The notes: a model not told the origin generated them from the sequence alone. A DNA stretch of 16,225 nt from SAR324 cluster bacterium (GCA_022448705.1 JAKUUF010000024.1:1-16225); one strand, 5' to 3'; counted from the first letter of the stretch, positions 6,371 through 14,406 are shown. Made by a program: numbers and translations.

Positions 6371-7327
6371 ATGCCAGATGAGGCTCTTCCTGAATGGTTG
6401 GAAGATTTAGAGAAAATTCCACTTGATTCCCGATTAAGACGCAAAGAATCTCTAAAGCGCTTCAACACATGGAGAATTGGCGGTGTTGCAGAATGCCTGA
6501 TCGATGTTGTAAATGTTCAGGATTTAAGACTTCTGCTGCCGTTCATTCGCAAACATCGCATCCCCTGGTTCATCATTGGCAAAGGTTCAAACCTGCTTGT
6601 GCCGGACAAAAACTGGCCAGGAATCATATTACACCTGAGTGGAGATTTTAAAAGCTGGGAACCTATAGAAGAAAATTTTAATTCAGGAAAAAAAAAGGTC
6701 TCTGCTGGGGCTGCACTGGCAGATGTAACATTTGCTCAGAAATGTGTGCCTCAAGGATGGGGGGGCATGGAATTTTTAATTGGAATTCCAGGCACGATTG
6801 GTGGAGCAATTGCCATGAACGCAGGGGCACATGGTGCAGAAACTGCTGATTTTCTAGAAGAAATAGAGTGGATGGATATGGAAGGGAATTTACATTCCAC
6901 ACCCAGAGAGAAACTGGAATTCCGCTATCGTTTCTCTGAACTAAATGGAAATTTCGGACGGGTAATCACCCGTGCAGTACTTTCACTCAAAGAATCAGAT
7001 CCGGAAACTGTTGAAAAAAAAATACTGGAATGTCAACAATTCCGGATGGAAAAGCAGCCATATAACCAGCCCAGCTGCGGATCTGTTTTTAAAAACCCCC
7101 CCGGGGATTATGCAGCACGTTTGATAGAAGCTTCCGGATTAAAAGGTAAAATCAAGGGAGGTGCTCAAATTAGCCCTAAGCAGGCAAATTTTATTGTTAA
7201 CCTGGGTAAGGCATCTTCTGATGATATTTTGTCTTTGATCAACACTGCCCGCGAAACAGTTTTAAGAAATTACTCAATAGATTTGATGCCCGAGGTTCAA
7301 ATCCTGCAGAGTGCTGTATATGGCTAA
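6371..7327 (+). CDS. murB: MurB, UDP-N-acetylenolpyruvoylglucosamine reductase
   Basis: MurB uses FAD and NADPH to reduce UDP-GlcNAc-enolpyruvate to UDP-MurNAc, the second committed step of peptidoglycan precursor synthesis. FAD-binding motifs are FIIGKGSNLLVPD (about 67-79), GGMEFLIGIPGTIGGAIAMN (131-150) and EFRYRFSE (183-190). The C-terminal domain carries QPSCGSVFKNP with the proton-donating Ser238, and PEVQ with Glu308, the expected second catalytic residue. The SCGSVFKNP form and 318-residue length match the shorter (type II-like) MurB rather than the longer E. coli type. The ATG at 6371 has AGGA ending 6 bases upstream. Long G and A runs near 6690-6770 do not break the frame. It sits between rsfS and ftsQ in an envelope-related run. 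Confidence 0.97.
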   Translation: MPDEALPEWLEDLEKIPLDSRLRRKESLKRFNTWRIGGVAECLIDVVNVQDLRLLLPFIRKHRIPWFIIGKGSNLLVPDKNWPGIILHLSGDFKSWEPIEENFNSGKKKVSAGAALADVTFAQKCVPQGWGGMEFLIGIPGTIGGAIAMNAGAHGAETADFLEEIEWMDMEGNLHSTPREKLEFRYRFSELNGNFGRVITRAVLSLKESDPETVEKKILECQQFRMEKQPYNQPSCGSVFKNPPGDYAARLIEASGLKGKIKGGAQISPKQANFIVNLGKASSDDILSLINTARETVLRNYSIDLMPEVQILQSAVYG

Positions 7328-7368
7328 TTTTTTTCGTGGTACTCAGTGAGTTTTTTAGTACAGCACTC
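7309..7368 (+). repeat. 10-bp perfect inverted repeat around the murB stop
   Basis: GAGTGCTGTA at 7309-7318, inside the last murB codons, is exactly complementary to TACAGCACTC at 7359-7368. The arms are separated by 40 bases holding the stop codon, two T runs and a small GTACT/AGTAC pair. In RNA it could fold at the murB-ftsQ junction as an attenuator, mRNA-stabilising or processing element. It has no terminal T run like a standard terminator. Confidence 0.45.
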
Positions 7369-7415
7369 ATTCCGCCTGAACCAAATACGAACAATGACAT
7401 TTACACTCCTTTGTC

Positions 7416-8513
7416 ATGAAGGATCTTAAAAGACAGTCAAATCGAAGACCCGCGGTACGTAAGCTTGGCACATCATCAGTTGCTGTCAGGAAAAACCGTA
7501 GTAACCCAATTCCTGGTCTTTCAGTTAAACTGCGTAAACCTTTTAATGAGCCCGGGTTTTGTAATTCTTGGGTACCATCGTATTTTGTCGAAAATGAACC
7601 TGCAGTGTTACGTGAAAAAATGCGCTGGTTAATTCAAAGATTTTTTGGAATATGCGGATTAATTTTTATATTGTTGATGGCAGGAGGAAGCCTATGGGTT
7701 GGCCAGGCTTTTTTCAATCAGCCTCTGAAAAAGGTATATTTTGAAGGTAACCAGCTGTTAAAAGACTCCGATGTGTTGAGAACCAGCGGACTGCGTCCCG
7801 GACAAAGACTATTCGATCTAAAGCCATATCACGTTGCTGCACAATTGCAAACTCATCCAATTGTTCAAAAAGCTGACATACGAAGAAAATTTCCTGATGA
7901 AATTCATCTGATAGTGAGTGAACACCGGCCTGTTGCTATGCTTAAGATTTCTCAAGAAATTAATGATCTATCACATGGTACTTTACAAAATGCTAATTAT
8001 TTCCTGATAGGCCATGATCAGCGTTTGCTTAAACAACTGCCTTTAGAGGAACTGCGTAATTCACCGCACAGAAGCCTCCCGCTTATCAAAGGATTAACAT
8101 TTCCATATACGAGACTGGGTAAGCGTTTGAATTCCTCTGTTCTCGAAAGGGGGTTAACATTGTTGAGCACACTTCAGAATATCACTATGGATCAAATACC
8201 TGAAAATCCAGAAATAGTGACTGGATTTAAAGATCATTATAGAATGGTTGACTGGTCTTCTCAAAAAATCCGGATTGATATTTCAGATCCTCTTAACCTG
8301 AAAATAAGCTGGCCCCTGAAATCACCCGAATTTCAACCAGGCTCACCAGAGATGCTACGCTCAGTACCGCTGACCATTCAAATGGGGAACAGGAATTTTA
8401 GTGAACGAATTCGTACCTTCCAAAATATTTTTCCAATAATAGACAAACAACATCCCGGACTTCAAAGTATTGACCTTCGTTACGAAAAAAGGGTAATGCT
8501 GATACCATTATAA
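7416..8513 (+). CDS. ftsQ: FtsQ-type cell division protein (POTRA)
   Basis: FtsQ is the bitopic inner-membrane hub that joins FtsB and FtsL in the divisome. This 365-residue protein has a long basic cytoplasmic tail of about 76 residues. One membrane segment lies at about 77-97 (FGICGLIFILLMAGGSLWVG). A POTRA domain follows at about 103-172 (LKKVYFEGNQLLKDSDVL to DEIHLIVSEHRPVAML), then a larger periplasmic beta domain. Length is above the usual 250-300 because of the N-terminal tail and some C-terminal insertions. The ATG at 7416 lacks a Shine-Dalgarno. It follows murB by 88 bp, a common neighbour pairing in division and cell-wall clusters, but ftsA and ftsZ do not follow. A FtsB-type partner is encoded downstream at 10981. 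Confidence 0.88.
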   Translation: MKDLKRQSNRRPAVRKLGTSSVAVRKNRSNPIPGLSVKLRKPFNEPGFCNSWVPSYFVENEPAVLREKMRWLIQRFFGICGLIFILLMAGGSLWVGQAFFNQPLKKVYFEGNQLLKDSDVLRTSGLRPGQRLFDLKPYHVAAQLQTHPIVQKADIRRKFPDEIHLIVSEHRPVAMLKISQEINDLSHGTLQNANYFLIGHDQRLLKQLPLEELRNSPHRSLPLIKGLTFPYTRLGKRLNSSVLERGLTLLSTLQNITMDQIPENPEIVTGFKDHYRMVDWSSQKIRIDISDPLNLKISWPLKSPEFQPGSPEMLRSVPLTIQMGNRNFSERIRTFQNIFPIIDKQHPGLQSIDLRYEKRVMLIPL

Positions 8514-9184
8514 AAACAGCAAAAAATGAGGGTAAGTTAAAAACAGGACGCTTTGCAGAAGTGTCTTTCTCTAAAGATCAGCAAGCTAGATTCACTATAC
8601 TTCTATTTTGCACGATTTTGGCAATATAGACCTATAAGAGAGTGTTTCGGTAAAAGCCAAAAAACTTTATCCTTAGGAACAACAGGTACTGGTAGAATGT
8701 TTCCCCCTTTATCCACACAAATATGAAGCTTAAATCAGGCCAAGAAAAGGTTCATTGGGATAAAAACTGGAAAAGTTGGAGGAATATCTGAAATTTATTA
8801 CCATTGTCAACGAAGCTGGTTAATGGACCTTGTTTTCCACAGCAATTGACAGAATGAGTAACTCCATTAAAAAGTAAAGAAATAATTATAATTTCACACA
8901 TTTATGATGCCCTAGCTGCATCGGGCTAACCAATAAAAAAGTGATGCTCCCCAGAACGGCCTTCTTTATTTTTTAAGTTTTGAAGATAAAGAAAAACAAA
9001 TTGACAATGATTTGCTGGAAATATTTGTATCAGCTAAACTGTATAGTCTTGTACAGCACCCAAGCCAGACTTTTCTTTTCCCTGTATGGAAACAGCGATT
9101 ATACAAGACAGTTTTAATTGCAGTTATTCAGCACACATGTTAGGATTCAGCATCGATAATAAGTCAATTTAATTACTGCAGTTC
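8514..9184. other. 671-bp gap with probable gene relics
   Basis: No intact gene spans this gap, yet several stretches read like protein. From 8525 a frame gives NEGKLKTGRFAEVSFSKDQQ and ends after about 36 codons at TAG. From 8644 a second frame gives VSVKAKKLYP, stop, EQQVLVECFPLYPHKYEA, stop, and later KLEKLEEYLKFITIVNEAG, stop. Around 8855-8930 a third gives ISHIYDALAASG, stop. A fourth stretch at 8937-9143 is listed separately. Repeated stops in one frame and switches between frames suit one or more decayed genes. I could not assign a family, and none of the stretches shows FtsA motifs despite the position after ftsQ. The gap must also hold any promoter for the M23 gene; TTGACA boxes at 8846 and 9001 lack a convincing -10. 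Confidence 0.45.
8937..9143 (+). pseudogene. Open 68-codon remnant without a start codon
   Basis: Directly after an in-frame TAA the frame stays open for 68 codons to a TAG at 9141-9143. It reads KSDAPQNGLLYFLSFEDKEK, continues KQIDNDLLEIFVSAKLYSLV and ends VLIAVIQHTC. The mixture of charged and hydrophobic residues looks protein-like, but there is no ATG or GTG near its beginning and no ribosome binding site. It may be the 3' part of the gene decayed across 8514-9184. I do not recognise a family. Confidence 0.3.
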
Positions 9185-10519
9185 ATGAAAAGTTATTCAA
9201 TTATACTGCTAAAGGACAGCAGCAAAGGTGTGCACCAGTATCATTTGGGGGGGAAATTTATTTTTTTCCTGCTTTTATTATTTTTAACTGGAGCAGCCTC
9301 ATTAAGTTGGATTTATTTTGACCAATACCTAAAAATTGCAAATCAGCGACAGTTGCTTGAAAAACAGGAATTGGCTAAATCCGCATATCAAAAACAAATT
9401 GATCTTTACGATGGACGTGAGTCTCGCATAACGTTTCTTGAGGATTATGTGGAAGAACTGAAACAGTCAGCATATAACAGCAAGTTAATGTTCAAAAAAC
9501 ATTCAGCTCTTTTCAGTTCCAACATAAAAAAGCTCGATGAAATGCATAATTATATCTGCCAGACATTAGAGGCTGAATGCTCAACTAAGTTGAGTGATCA
9601 GTTAAATACTCAGCAGACAGTAAAGTGGCTGGACATGGTGTATCAGGATTTTGTCCTCTTTAATCAAAATCTCCAGGAATATGCATCACAACGCAAAGGT
9701 TTTGAAGAACAGGAAAATACTATTCAGCAACTGCGCAGAAAGCTTGTTGAAACAGAGCAGGAGTTATCTGAACATATGGAGTTCCTCAAAGTTAATCAGG
9801 AGACTGTAAATCGACTTACTCAAAAGATTACAAAAACTACAGGAATTTCACTCAGTAAAGTTCAAAAAAGCAAACAAGCAAAAGCAAAAACTGGCCGTGG
9901 TGGACCTACAATTTTGGACAGCATGTCACTTGATTCACCACAGGAATTGCTAAGTCCCGGAATTTTACGTCAGTTCCTGTACCGGAGCTCAGATGATTAT
10001 TACGAAAAAGTTTCTCAACTTGAAGATCTTAGCCTGCTGATTGATCGGAACCATAATTTCTGGAGACATACTCCTACCATAATTCCACTTAGAAGCAGAG
10101 CATTATCTGATCGTTATGGAATGCGTAAAGACCCCTTCACTAAGAAAAAAGCGTTCCATGGAGGCCTTGATTTCAAGGCAAAAAGAGGTAGTCCGGTTTA
10201 TGCTCCATCTGATGGAATTGTAAGAACTGCAAGCAGAAAATATGGTTTTGGTTTATTAGTGGAACTCCAACATGGCAGAGGTTTCTTTCCGGGAAAGAAA
10301 AAAACTGTGCGTTACAGAACACGTTTTGCGCATCTCTCTAAAATAAATGTAAGACGCGGCCAGAAAATTAAACGTGGAGACTTGATTGGATTAGTTGGAA
10401 GCACAGGACGCAGCACAGGTCCGCACTTGCACTATGAAATAATTATTAATGGACGACGTACAAATCCTTTGATTACAATATCTAAATTTAATCCTGATCA
10501 ACGTTTATATTTGCGTTGA
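9185..10519 (+). CDS. Membrane-anchored M23 (LytM-like) peptidase with coiled coil
   Basis: This 444-residue protein is a predicted peptidoglycan endopeptidase or activator anchored in the inner membrane. One membrane segment lies at about 24-45 (KFIFFLLLLFLTGAASLSWI). A long periplasmic coiled-coil-rich region spans about 50-215, a variable linker follows, and an M23 domain occupies about 305-435. Zinc ligands and active-site residues are complete: H325 and D329 in HGGLDF, and H414 and H416 in GPHLHYE, so it should be catalytically active. The domain carries a basic insertion with GKKKTVRYRTRFAHLSK (about 367-383). The ATG at 9185 has no clear ribosome binding site. It is directly followed by a bactofilin gene, a conserved pairing in which the bactofilin scaffold positions the hydrolase for cell curvature or shape (known from Csd1/CcmA-type systems). 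Confidence 0.92.
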   Translation: MKSYSIILLKDSSKGVHQYHLGGKFIFFLLLLFLTGAASLSWIYFDQYLKIANQRQLLEKQELAKSAYQKQIDLYDGRESRITFLEDYVEELKQSAYNSKLMFKKHSALFSSNIKKLDEMHNYICQTLEAECSTKLSDQLNTQQTVKWLDMVYQDFVLFNQNLQEYASQRKGFEEQENTIQQLRRKLVETEQELSEHMEFLKVNQETVNRLTQKITKTTGISLSKVQKSKQAKAKTGRGGPTILDSMSLDSPQELLSPGILRQFLYRSSDDYYEKVSQLEDLSLLIDRNHNFWRHTPTIIPLRSRALSDRYGMRKDPFTKKKAFHGGLDFKAKRGSPVYAPSDGIVRTASRKYGFGLLVELQHGRGFFPGKKKTVRYRTRFAHLSKINVRRGQKIKRGDLIGLVGSTGRSTGPHLHYEIIINGRRTNPLITISKFNPDQRLYLR

Positions 10520-10539
10520 TAAAATCAAAACAAATTTAT

Positions 10540-10917
10540 ATGTCTAAACAATCTTACTCCGCACAAGAAGGTCTTGGATATTTGGGTGAAGATTTGCTTA
10601 TTCAGGGAACGGTTCATTCCGAAAAGAAAATAGTAGTAAGCTGCACTGTAGAAGGTTCTCTTCATGGTGACCAGGAAATAATAGTATCTGAGAAAGGGAA
10701 TGTTAATGGAAAAATCGAAGGGAACGTTGTTGTTGTAGCAGGTAAAATAAATGGAGACATGCTGGTTCACGAGCGCTTAGAGGTAAATTCAACTGCAAAT
10801 CTGCATGGAGAGGTGCATGTCCCTTCAGGTCAACTTTTAATCCAGGAAGGGGCCTATATGGAAGGTCAATGCATTACCTCAAAAAATAAACAAACTACAA
10901 AGCAATTGGCTTCTTGA
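10540..10917 (+). CDS. Bactofilin (polymer-forming cytoskeletal protein, DUF583)
   Basis: Bactofilins polymerise without nucleotide into filaments of right-handed beta-helix subunits and act as scaffolds at the membrane. The 125-residue protein has the core at about 15-110 with the alternating short beta-strand pattern. Examples are LIQGTVHSEKKIVVSCTVEG, VNGKIEGNVVVVAGKINGDM and STANLHGEVHVPSGQLLIQE. Disordered N- and C-terminal tails flank it. The ATG at 10540 is preferred; an in-frame TTG at 10516 would overlap the M23 stop by 4 bp. The gene starts 20 bp after the M23 peptidase, and this adjacency suggests the two act together in local peptidoglycan remodelling. Length is normal for the family. 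Confidence 0.92.
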   Translation: MSKQSYSAQEGLGYLGEDLLIQGTVHSEKKIVVSCTVEGSLHGDQEIIVSEKGNVNGKIEGNVVVVAGKINGDMLVHERLEVNSTANLHGEVHVPSGQLLIQEGAYMEGQCITSKNKQTTKQLAS

Positions 10918-10980
10918 TCATACCATTCATTTTATAAAATATTTTTTTCAAAATGAGGCTATTGTTATCTATAAATTAAA

Positions 10981-11448
10981 ATGCAATACCCAACAGCTAA
11001 AAAAAGCTTAAAACAGCAAGCAAGACCAGTTATACAGACCAAACTGCTCAAGAACCACGATCGTATTCTTTACGTTAATGGATTGTTTACACCCCCAAAA
11101 TCGGAAGAAAGACCTGTGGTTTCGGCCAAAGAAACTGAAGAATGGCGCTCACTTTTTACGATGGTGCTTATTGCAGGTTTTGGTGCAATAATGCTTGTTA
11201 TTTCAGTGATTGGAAGCTACGGAATTAATGCTACTAACCAACTGGAAGCATACGAACAAAAATTAACTCAACAAATTGAATCAATGCGCATTGAGAAAAC
11301 TTTGAAGCATGAAGAAATTAATGCTTTGAAGACAAATCCTGAATACATAGAACTGGTTGCGCGCAAAAATCTGGGATTAGTCCATGCCAGTGAGTTAATT
11401 TATTATCTTCCACCTTCAGAAACAAATTCCTATCACAAAGATAATTAA
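10981..11448 (+). CDS. ftsB: FtsB/DivIC-type septum formation initiator
   Basis: FtsB is a small bitopic division protein that pairs by coiled coil with FtsL and binds FtsQ to activate septal peptidoglycan synthesis. This 155-residue protein has a basic cytoplasmic tail of about 57 residues, one membrane segment at about 58-79 (LFTMVLIAGFGAIMLVISVI) and a coiled coil at about 86-116. It ends in the family's C-terminal signature NPEYIELVARKNLGLVHASE (119-138) followed by LIYYLPP. The family is usually about 90-120 residues, the excess being the N-terminal tail. It starts 63 bp after the bactofilin gene without a visible Shine-Dalgarno. Its predicted partner FtsQ is encoded at 7416. FtsL-like proteins share the layout, but the LGL...E-IYYLP ending favours FtsB/DivIC. 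Confidence 0.88.
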   Translation: MQYPTAKKSLKQQARPVIQTKLLKNHDRILYVNGLFTPPKSEERPVVSAKETEEWRSLFTMVLIAGFGAIMLVISVIGSYGINATNQLEAYEQKLTQQIESMRIEKTLKHEEINALKTNPEYIELVARKNLGLVHASELIYYLPPSETNSYHKDN

Positions 11449-11595
11449 TCTAAAAAACCGCTCTCAAAGTTGTTAATGGATTAGTGAATAGTTTCAGATT
11501 TTTTGAAACCTTACCATTTGCAAAGTTGTAAGATACAACAAACAGTACCTTCCACGGCAGTTTCTCAATGTTTTTCTCTGAAAAAAGGATACTTC

Positions 11596-11638
11596 AATTA
11601 AAAAAACTGTTTGTACTAATTACTGAGTTTTTTTAATT
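11596..11638. repeat. 13-bp perfect AT-rich inverted repeat, terminator-like
   Basis: AATTAAAAAAACT (11596-11608) is exactly complementary to AGTTTTTTTAATT (11626-11638) across a 17-base loop. Outside it AGGATA (11586-11591) can partly pair with the TATCCT ending at 11650, extending the fold. A poly-A arm facing a poly-T arm is the layout of a bidirectional factor-independent terminator, but the stem has a single G-C pair. It could end the ftsB transcript or serve as a cruciform or binding site. Confidence 0.5.
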
Positions 11639-11674
11639 CCTGTATATCCTTGTCTGGGTAATGCAGTTGAATCA

Positions 11675-11696
11675 AGTTTTTGAGTAAGTAAAAACT
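11675..11696. repeat. Small 7-bp inverted repeat
   Basis: AGTTTTT (11675-11681) and AAAAACT (11690-11696) pair perfectly around the 8-base loop GAGTAAGT. It lies 36 bp after the larger repeat and uses similar A/T tracts. No known function is assigned. Confidence 0.35.
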
Positions 11697-11893
11697 CAGA
11701 TTAAATCCAATCTCTATCTTTTCCAATTGATACCCGGCCATTAGATAATTTAGAAATTATTGGTTCTATCCTTTTCTAAATAGTGGGATTATTTGAAGTT
11801 GATCCAATGCTCAAAGAAATATATTACACCCCGATTTAAAGTTACACCTACAATTAAAGGAAAAAAGTCTAAATAGTTACATAATTGATTTCT

Positions 11894-12574
11894 ATGTCCA
11901 CTATTGATGAAATTCAAAGGCAAGGAAAACTTCTGAAGAAAGCCTTGATTATATGTAACGGCAATCCTCCTCCAAAAAGCTTACTTAGCCAATTATGGGA
12001 AAAAACATCATATCGTGTGGCTGCTGATGGCGGTGCAAATCTGCTGATTAAAAGTAAATATGTGCCAGATGCTGTGGTTGGTGATTTCGATTCACTAGAC
12101 ACTAAGACACGCGAACAAATGCCAAACACAAAGTTTTTACATATCCCGGAGCAGGATACCAACGATGCAGACAAGGCAGTTCGACATTGTTTGAAACTTG
12201 GTTTTAAAGAAATTCATCTTCTTGGAGCTGATGGTGGTCGTCAGGATCAATTTCTCTCAGGACTGGAAATACTTTTCAAATATTCTGAACAGGCACGTCT
12301 AATATCCTGGACTCAACTGGAACGCATGGAGTTTATAAATCGGGTCTGGGAAGAAAAAATTGTGCCTGGGACAACTCTTTCGATACTCCCTGTTTTTGGA
12401 GGCGCTCAAGGAATCGTTACAAAAGGCTTAAAATATGCGTTGAATAATCAGGATTTGATTCCAGGCAAATCACCTTCTGGAGTTTCAAATCTAGTTGTCT
12501 CAAATCCTGTCTCAGTCAATATAAAAAAAGGTAGGCTTTTGCTTGTAGTACAACACAAAGAATTATTGAACTGA
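11894..12574 (+). CDS. thiN: Thiamine pyrophosphokinase
   Basis: This enzyme transfers pyrophosphate from ATP to thiamine, giving thiamine diphosphate in the cytoplasm, and so serves salvage of imported thiamine. The 226-residue protein has the family motifs in order: ADGGANLL (44-51), VGDFDSL (62-68), QDTNDADKA (87-95) and GADGGRQDQ (111-119). A C-terminal beta domain follows, including GTTLSILPVFGG and GVSNLVVSNPVSV. The acidic residues of GDFDS and DTND bind magnesium and substrates. The Gln in GGRQDQ stands where many members have His. The ATG at 11894 is preferred over an in-frame TTG at 11885. The gene is convergent with the AEC transporter, with stops 9 bp apart. No TPP riboswitch is visible upstream. 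Confidence 0.93.
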   Translation: MSTIDEIQRQGKLLKKALIICNGNPPPKSLLSQLWEKTSYRVAADGGANLLIKSKYVPDAVVGDFDSLDTKTREQMPNTKFLHIPEQDTNDADKAVRHCLKLGFKEIHLLGADGGRQDQFLSGLEILFKYSEQARLISWTQLERMEFINRVWEEKIVPGTTLSILPVFGGAQGIVTKGLKYALNNQDLIPGKSPSGVSNLVVSNPVSVNIKKGRLLLVVQHKELLN

Positions 12575-12583
12575 TTATCTGCA

Positions 12584-13516
12584 TTAAATCAAAGCCAGTA
12601 TAACCGTCAAAGTAAAAATACTATAAAGGGTTGAAAACAGAACCGTAGTAGTTACAAATTCAGGTATCAGTTTGTATTCCAGCGCAATTATAGAGGCAAG
12701 CACAGCCGAGGGCATAGCAGCCTGCAGAATTCCCGCGTCCCGCTCAATTCCTTGAAGTCCAAACAGGGGCACCAAAATAACAGCTAGTAACGGTCCCCCT
12801 ATTAAGCGCACCGTGCTGGCAGCAAAAACATTAAAATCAATCTTGATTTTTGCAATTTCAGCCATTTGTATACCAAGCGTAACAAGCATCACAGGTATCA
12901 TTGCCTGACCTAGTAATCCACTCAGACGCGAGAGAAAAATTGGCACTCCGATTCCTGAAATGTTGAATATCAGAGCAGGAACTACAGCAAGTATGGCCGG
13001 AGTTTTAAATACAGAAAAAACAGCCGCCATTCCTCCACTCCTTGCCCAACTTGCTACACCTACACATATGACGAAAGAAATGAATACTGTTGCCAAAAAA
13101 TAAATAGTAGCAGGAATTCGGGCTATTTCCCCAAACCTGAATTCAATCAATGGAAGCCCAAAGTTACCAACATTCCCAAATGTTGCAATTAGAACAAACG
13201 CCGCTGTAATTTCCCTGGATTGACGCAGAGCTTTGCCAACTAAAAAGCCTAAGACGGCAACTGCGATCTGCACCACAAATGTAAAACACAGCATCAGTAT
13301 AGCTAATTCTGCTGCTATCTTTGCCTCGCTGATTATATTGAAGACAAAGGCTGGAACAAAAACAAAGTAAGCAATTTTAGAAAGAGGGCGTGCTTCAATT
13401 TTCAGTAACGGTCCAATGAAATAGCCAACTGCTACGAGAATAAAAACAGGTGTTACAACATTTAGAAAAACTAATGAAAGTGCTAACATATTGTCTGAAA
13501 AATCAGCAAAATTCAT
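12584..13516 (-). CDS. AEC family permease (auxin efflux carrier-like)
   Basis: This 310-residue polytopic inner-membrane protein belongs to the AEC/bile-acid-sodium-symporter-like group, with about ten hydrophobic segments in two halves. Family stretches are FGNVGNFGLPL in the middle, MIPVMLVTLGIQMA after it and AAMPSAVLASIIALEY near the C-terminus. Proteins of this kind export or exchange small organic anions such as malate or malonate; the sequence alone does not give the substrate. The ATG at 13516 has no Shine-Dalgarno. It lies 43 bp downstream of nth on the same strand and could be cotranscribed with it, although no functional link is evident. Confidence 0.88.
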   Translation of the reverse strand: MNFADFSDNMLALSLVFLNVVTPVFILVAVGYFIGPLLKIEARPLSKIAYFVFVPAFVFNIISEAKIAAELAILMLCFTFVVQIAVAVLGFLVGKALRQSREITAAFVLIATFGNVGNFGLPLIEFRFGEIARIPATIYFLATVFISFVICVGVASWARSGGMAAVFSVFKTPAILAVVPALIFNISGIGVPIFLSRLSGLLGQAMIPVMLVTLGIQMAEIAKIKIDFNVFAASTVRLIGGPLLAVILVPLFGLQGIERDAGILQAAMPSAVLASIIALEYKLIPEFVTTTVLFSTLYSIFTLTVILALI

Positions 13517-13559
13517 AATTATTCAAATATATATTTTTAGTTAAATTTCGATAAAAATT

Positions 13560-14195
13560 TTATAAGGCTGATTTGTCTGGATATTCACATTCACGCGCAA
13601 TCACACAATTCACACAGTCAGGATTACGTGACTTGCAGACATAGCGTCCTTGCAGGATGAGTAAATGGTGAGCATCCTTTTTCCATTTTGAAGGAACAAC
13701 CGTCATAAGTTTATTCTCAACTTCCAGCACTGTATCACCGTTTGCAAGTCCAGTACGGTTGGAAATCCGAAAAACGTGAGTATCAACCGCAATAACAGGT
13801 TTCCCGAATGCTGTGTTTAAGATAACATTTGCTGTTTTACGCCCAACTCCAGGCAGTTGCTCCAACTCTTCTCTGCTTTTAGGCACCTTACCTTGATGGT
13901 ACCTCACCAGCTGGCCGCATGCAGATGCGATATTTTTTGACTTGGTTGGCGCCAGTCCTATGCTTCTAATATATGAAAATATTTTTTCTGCTCCAGCCGC
14001 ATGCATTTTTTCTGGAGTTGGGAATTTCGCAAATAATTCCGGTGTAACTTTGTTAACTGAAACATCTGTTGCCTGTGCACTTAAAATCACTGAAACTAAT
14101 AATTCAAATGGATTACGGTGCAAAAGCTCAGTTTGAGGTTTGGGGATGGAGTCGCTTAATTTCTTGAACAGAGTATTTATAGTTGAAGTTTTCAT
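13560..14195 (-). CDS. nth: Endonuclease III (DNA glycosylase/AP lyase)
   Basis: Nth removes oxidised pyrimidines such as thymine glycol and cuts the resulting abasic site, starting base excision repair. The protein is 211 residues from the ATG at 14195, the same length as the E. coli enzyme. The key residues fall at the same numbers: K120 in the helix-hairpin-helix LPGVGRKTA, D138 in VDTHVFR, and the 4Fe-4S cysteines C187, C194, C197 and C203 (CX6CX2CX5C). ILSAQATD near residue 37 is the usual substrate-pocket motif. All catalytic and cluster residues are present, so activity is expected. It is divergent from moaB across 277-283 bp and upstream of the AEC transporter. An in-frame TTG at 14201 would add two residues. 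Confidence 0.97.
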   Translation of the reverse strand: MKTSTINTLFKKLSDSIPKPQTELLHRNPFELLVSVILSAQATDVSVNKVTPELFAKFPTPEKMHAAGAEKIFSYIRSIGLAPTKSKNIASACGQLVRYHQGKVPKSREELEQLPGVGRKTANVILNTAFGKPVIAVDTHVFRISNRTGLANGDTVLEVENKLMTVVPSKWKKDAHHLLILQGRYVCKSRNPDCVNCVIARECEYPDKSAL

Positions 14196-14377
14196 AAACA
14201 ATGCTTTTGTTTACTGATGCTATTATTTACTTTATTTCTCTGAGCCCCTGATATAAATGCTCTGTCATATATTAAAGGATTTCATAAAAACTAAATTATT
14301 TCATTTATGTTTGTATCTAACTGGTGACAATCACAGACCATCTGCCATAAATAAAAACAGCAGGGCTTCCAGTTAAA

Positions 14378-14406
14378 TTGACAATTAATATTAAAAAAAT
14401 GAAAAT
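14378..14406 (+). promoter_or_regulatory. Candidate sigma-70 promoter for moaB
   Basis: A perfect TTGACA (14378-14383) is followed after exactly 17 bases by GAAAAT (14401-14406), which matches TATAAT at four of six positions. The predicted leader is about 67 bases. It lies in the nth-moaB divergent gap, where a promoter is required. Confidence 0.4.

Larger units (their letters stand above)
11449..11893. other. 445-bp gap without a convincing gene
   Basis: No protein-like reading frame was found on either strand. The gap holds several small AT-rich dyads: GTTTCA/TGAAAC at 11491-11509, GTTGT/ACAAC at 11525-11539, and the two repeats listed separately. The downstream gene has no Shine-Dalgarno directly before its ATG; an AAAGGA lies about 30 bases upstream, too far to serve. 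It separates the division genes from the metabolic block. Confidence 0.6.

Noticed and set aside
8906..8929. GC-richer dyad GATGC/GCATC with GCCC/GGGC as a terminator or repeat element
   Set aside because: The two pairings exclude each other, stems are only 4-5 bp, and the segment also reads as part of a possible gene relic.
8514..9184. Remnant of ftsA
   Set aside because: The position would fit, but none of the readable stretches contains actin-fold or other FtsA motifs.
11449..11893. TPP riboswitch before the thiamine pyrophosphokinase gene
   Set aside because: The conserved CUGAGA core and paired helices of a THI element are not present in this AT-rich gap.
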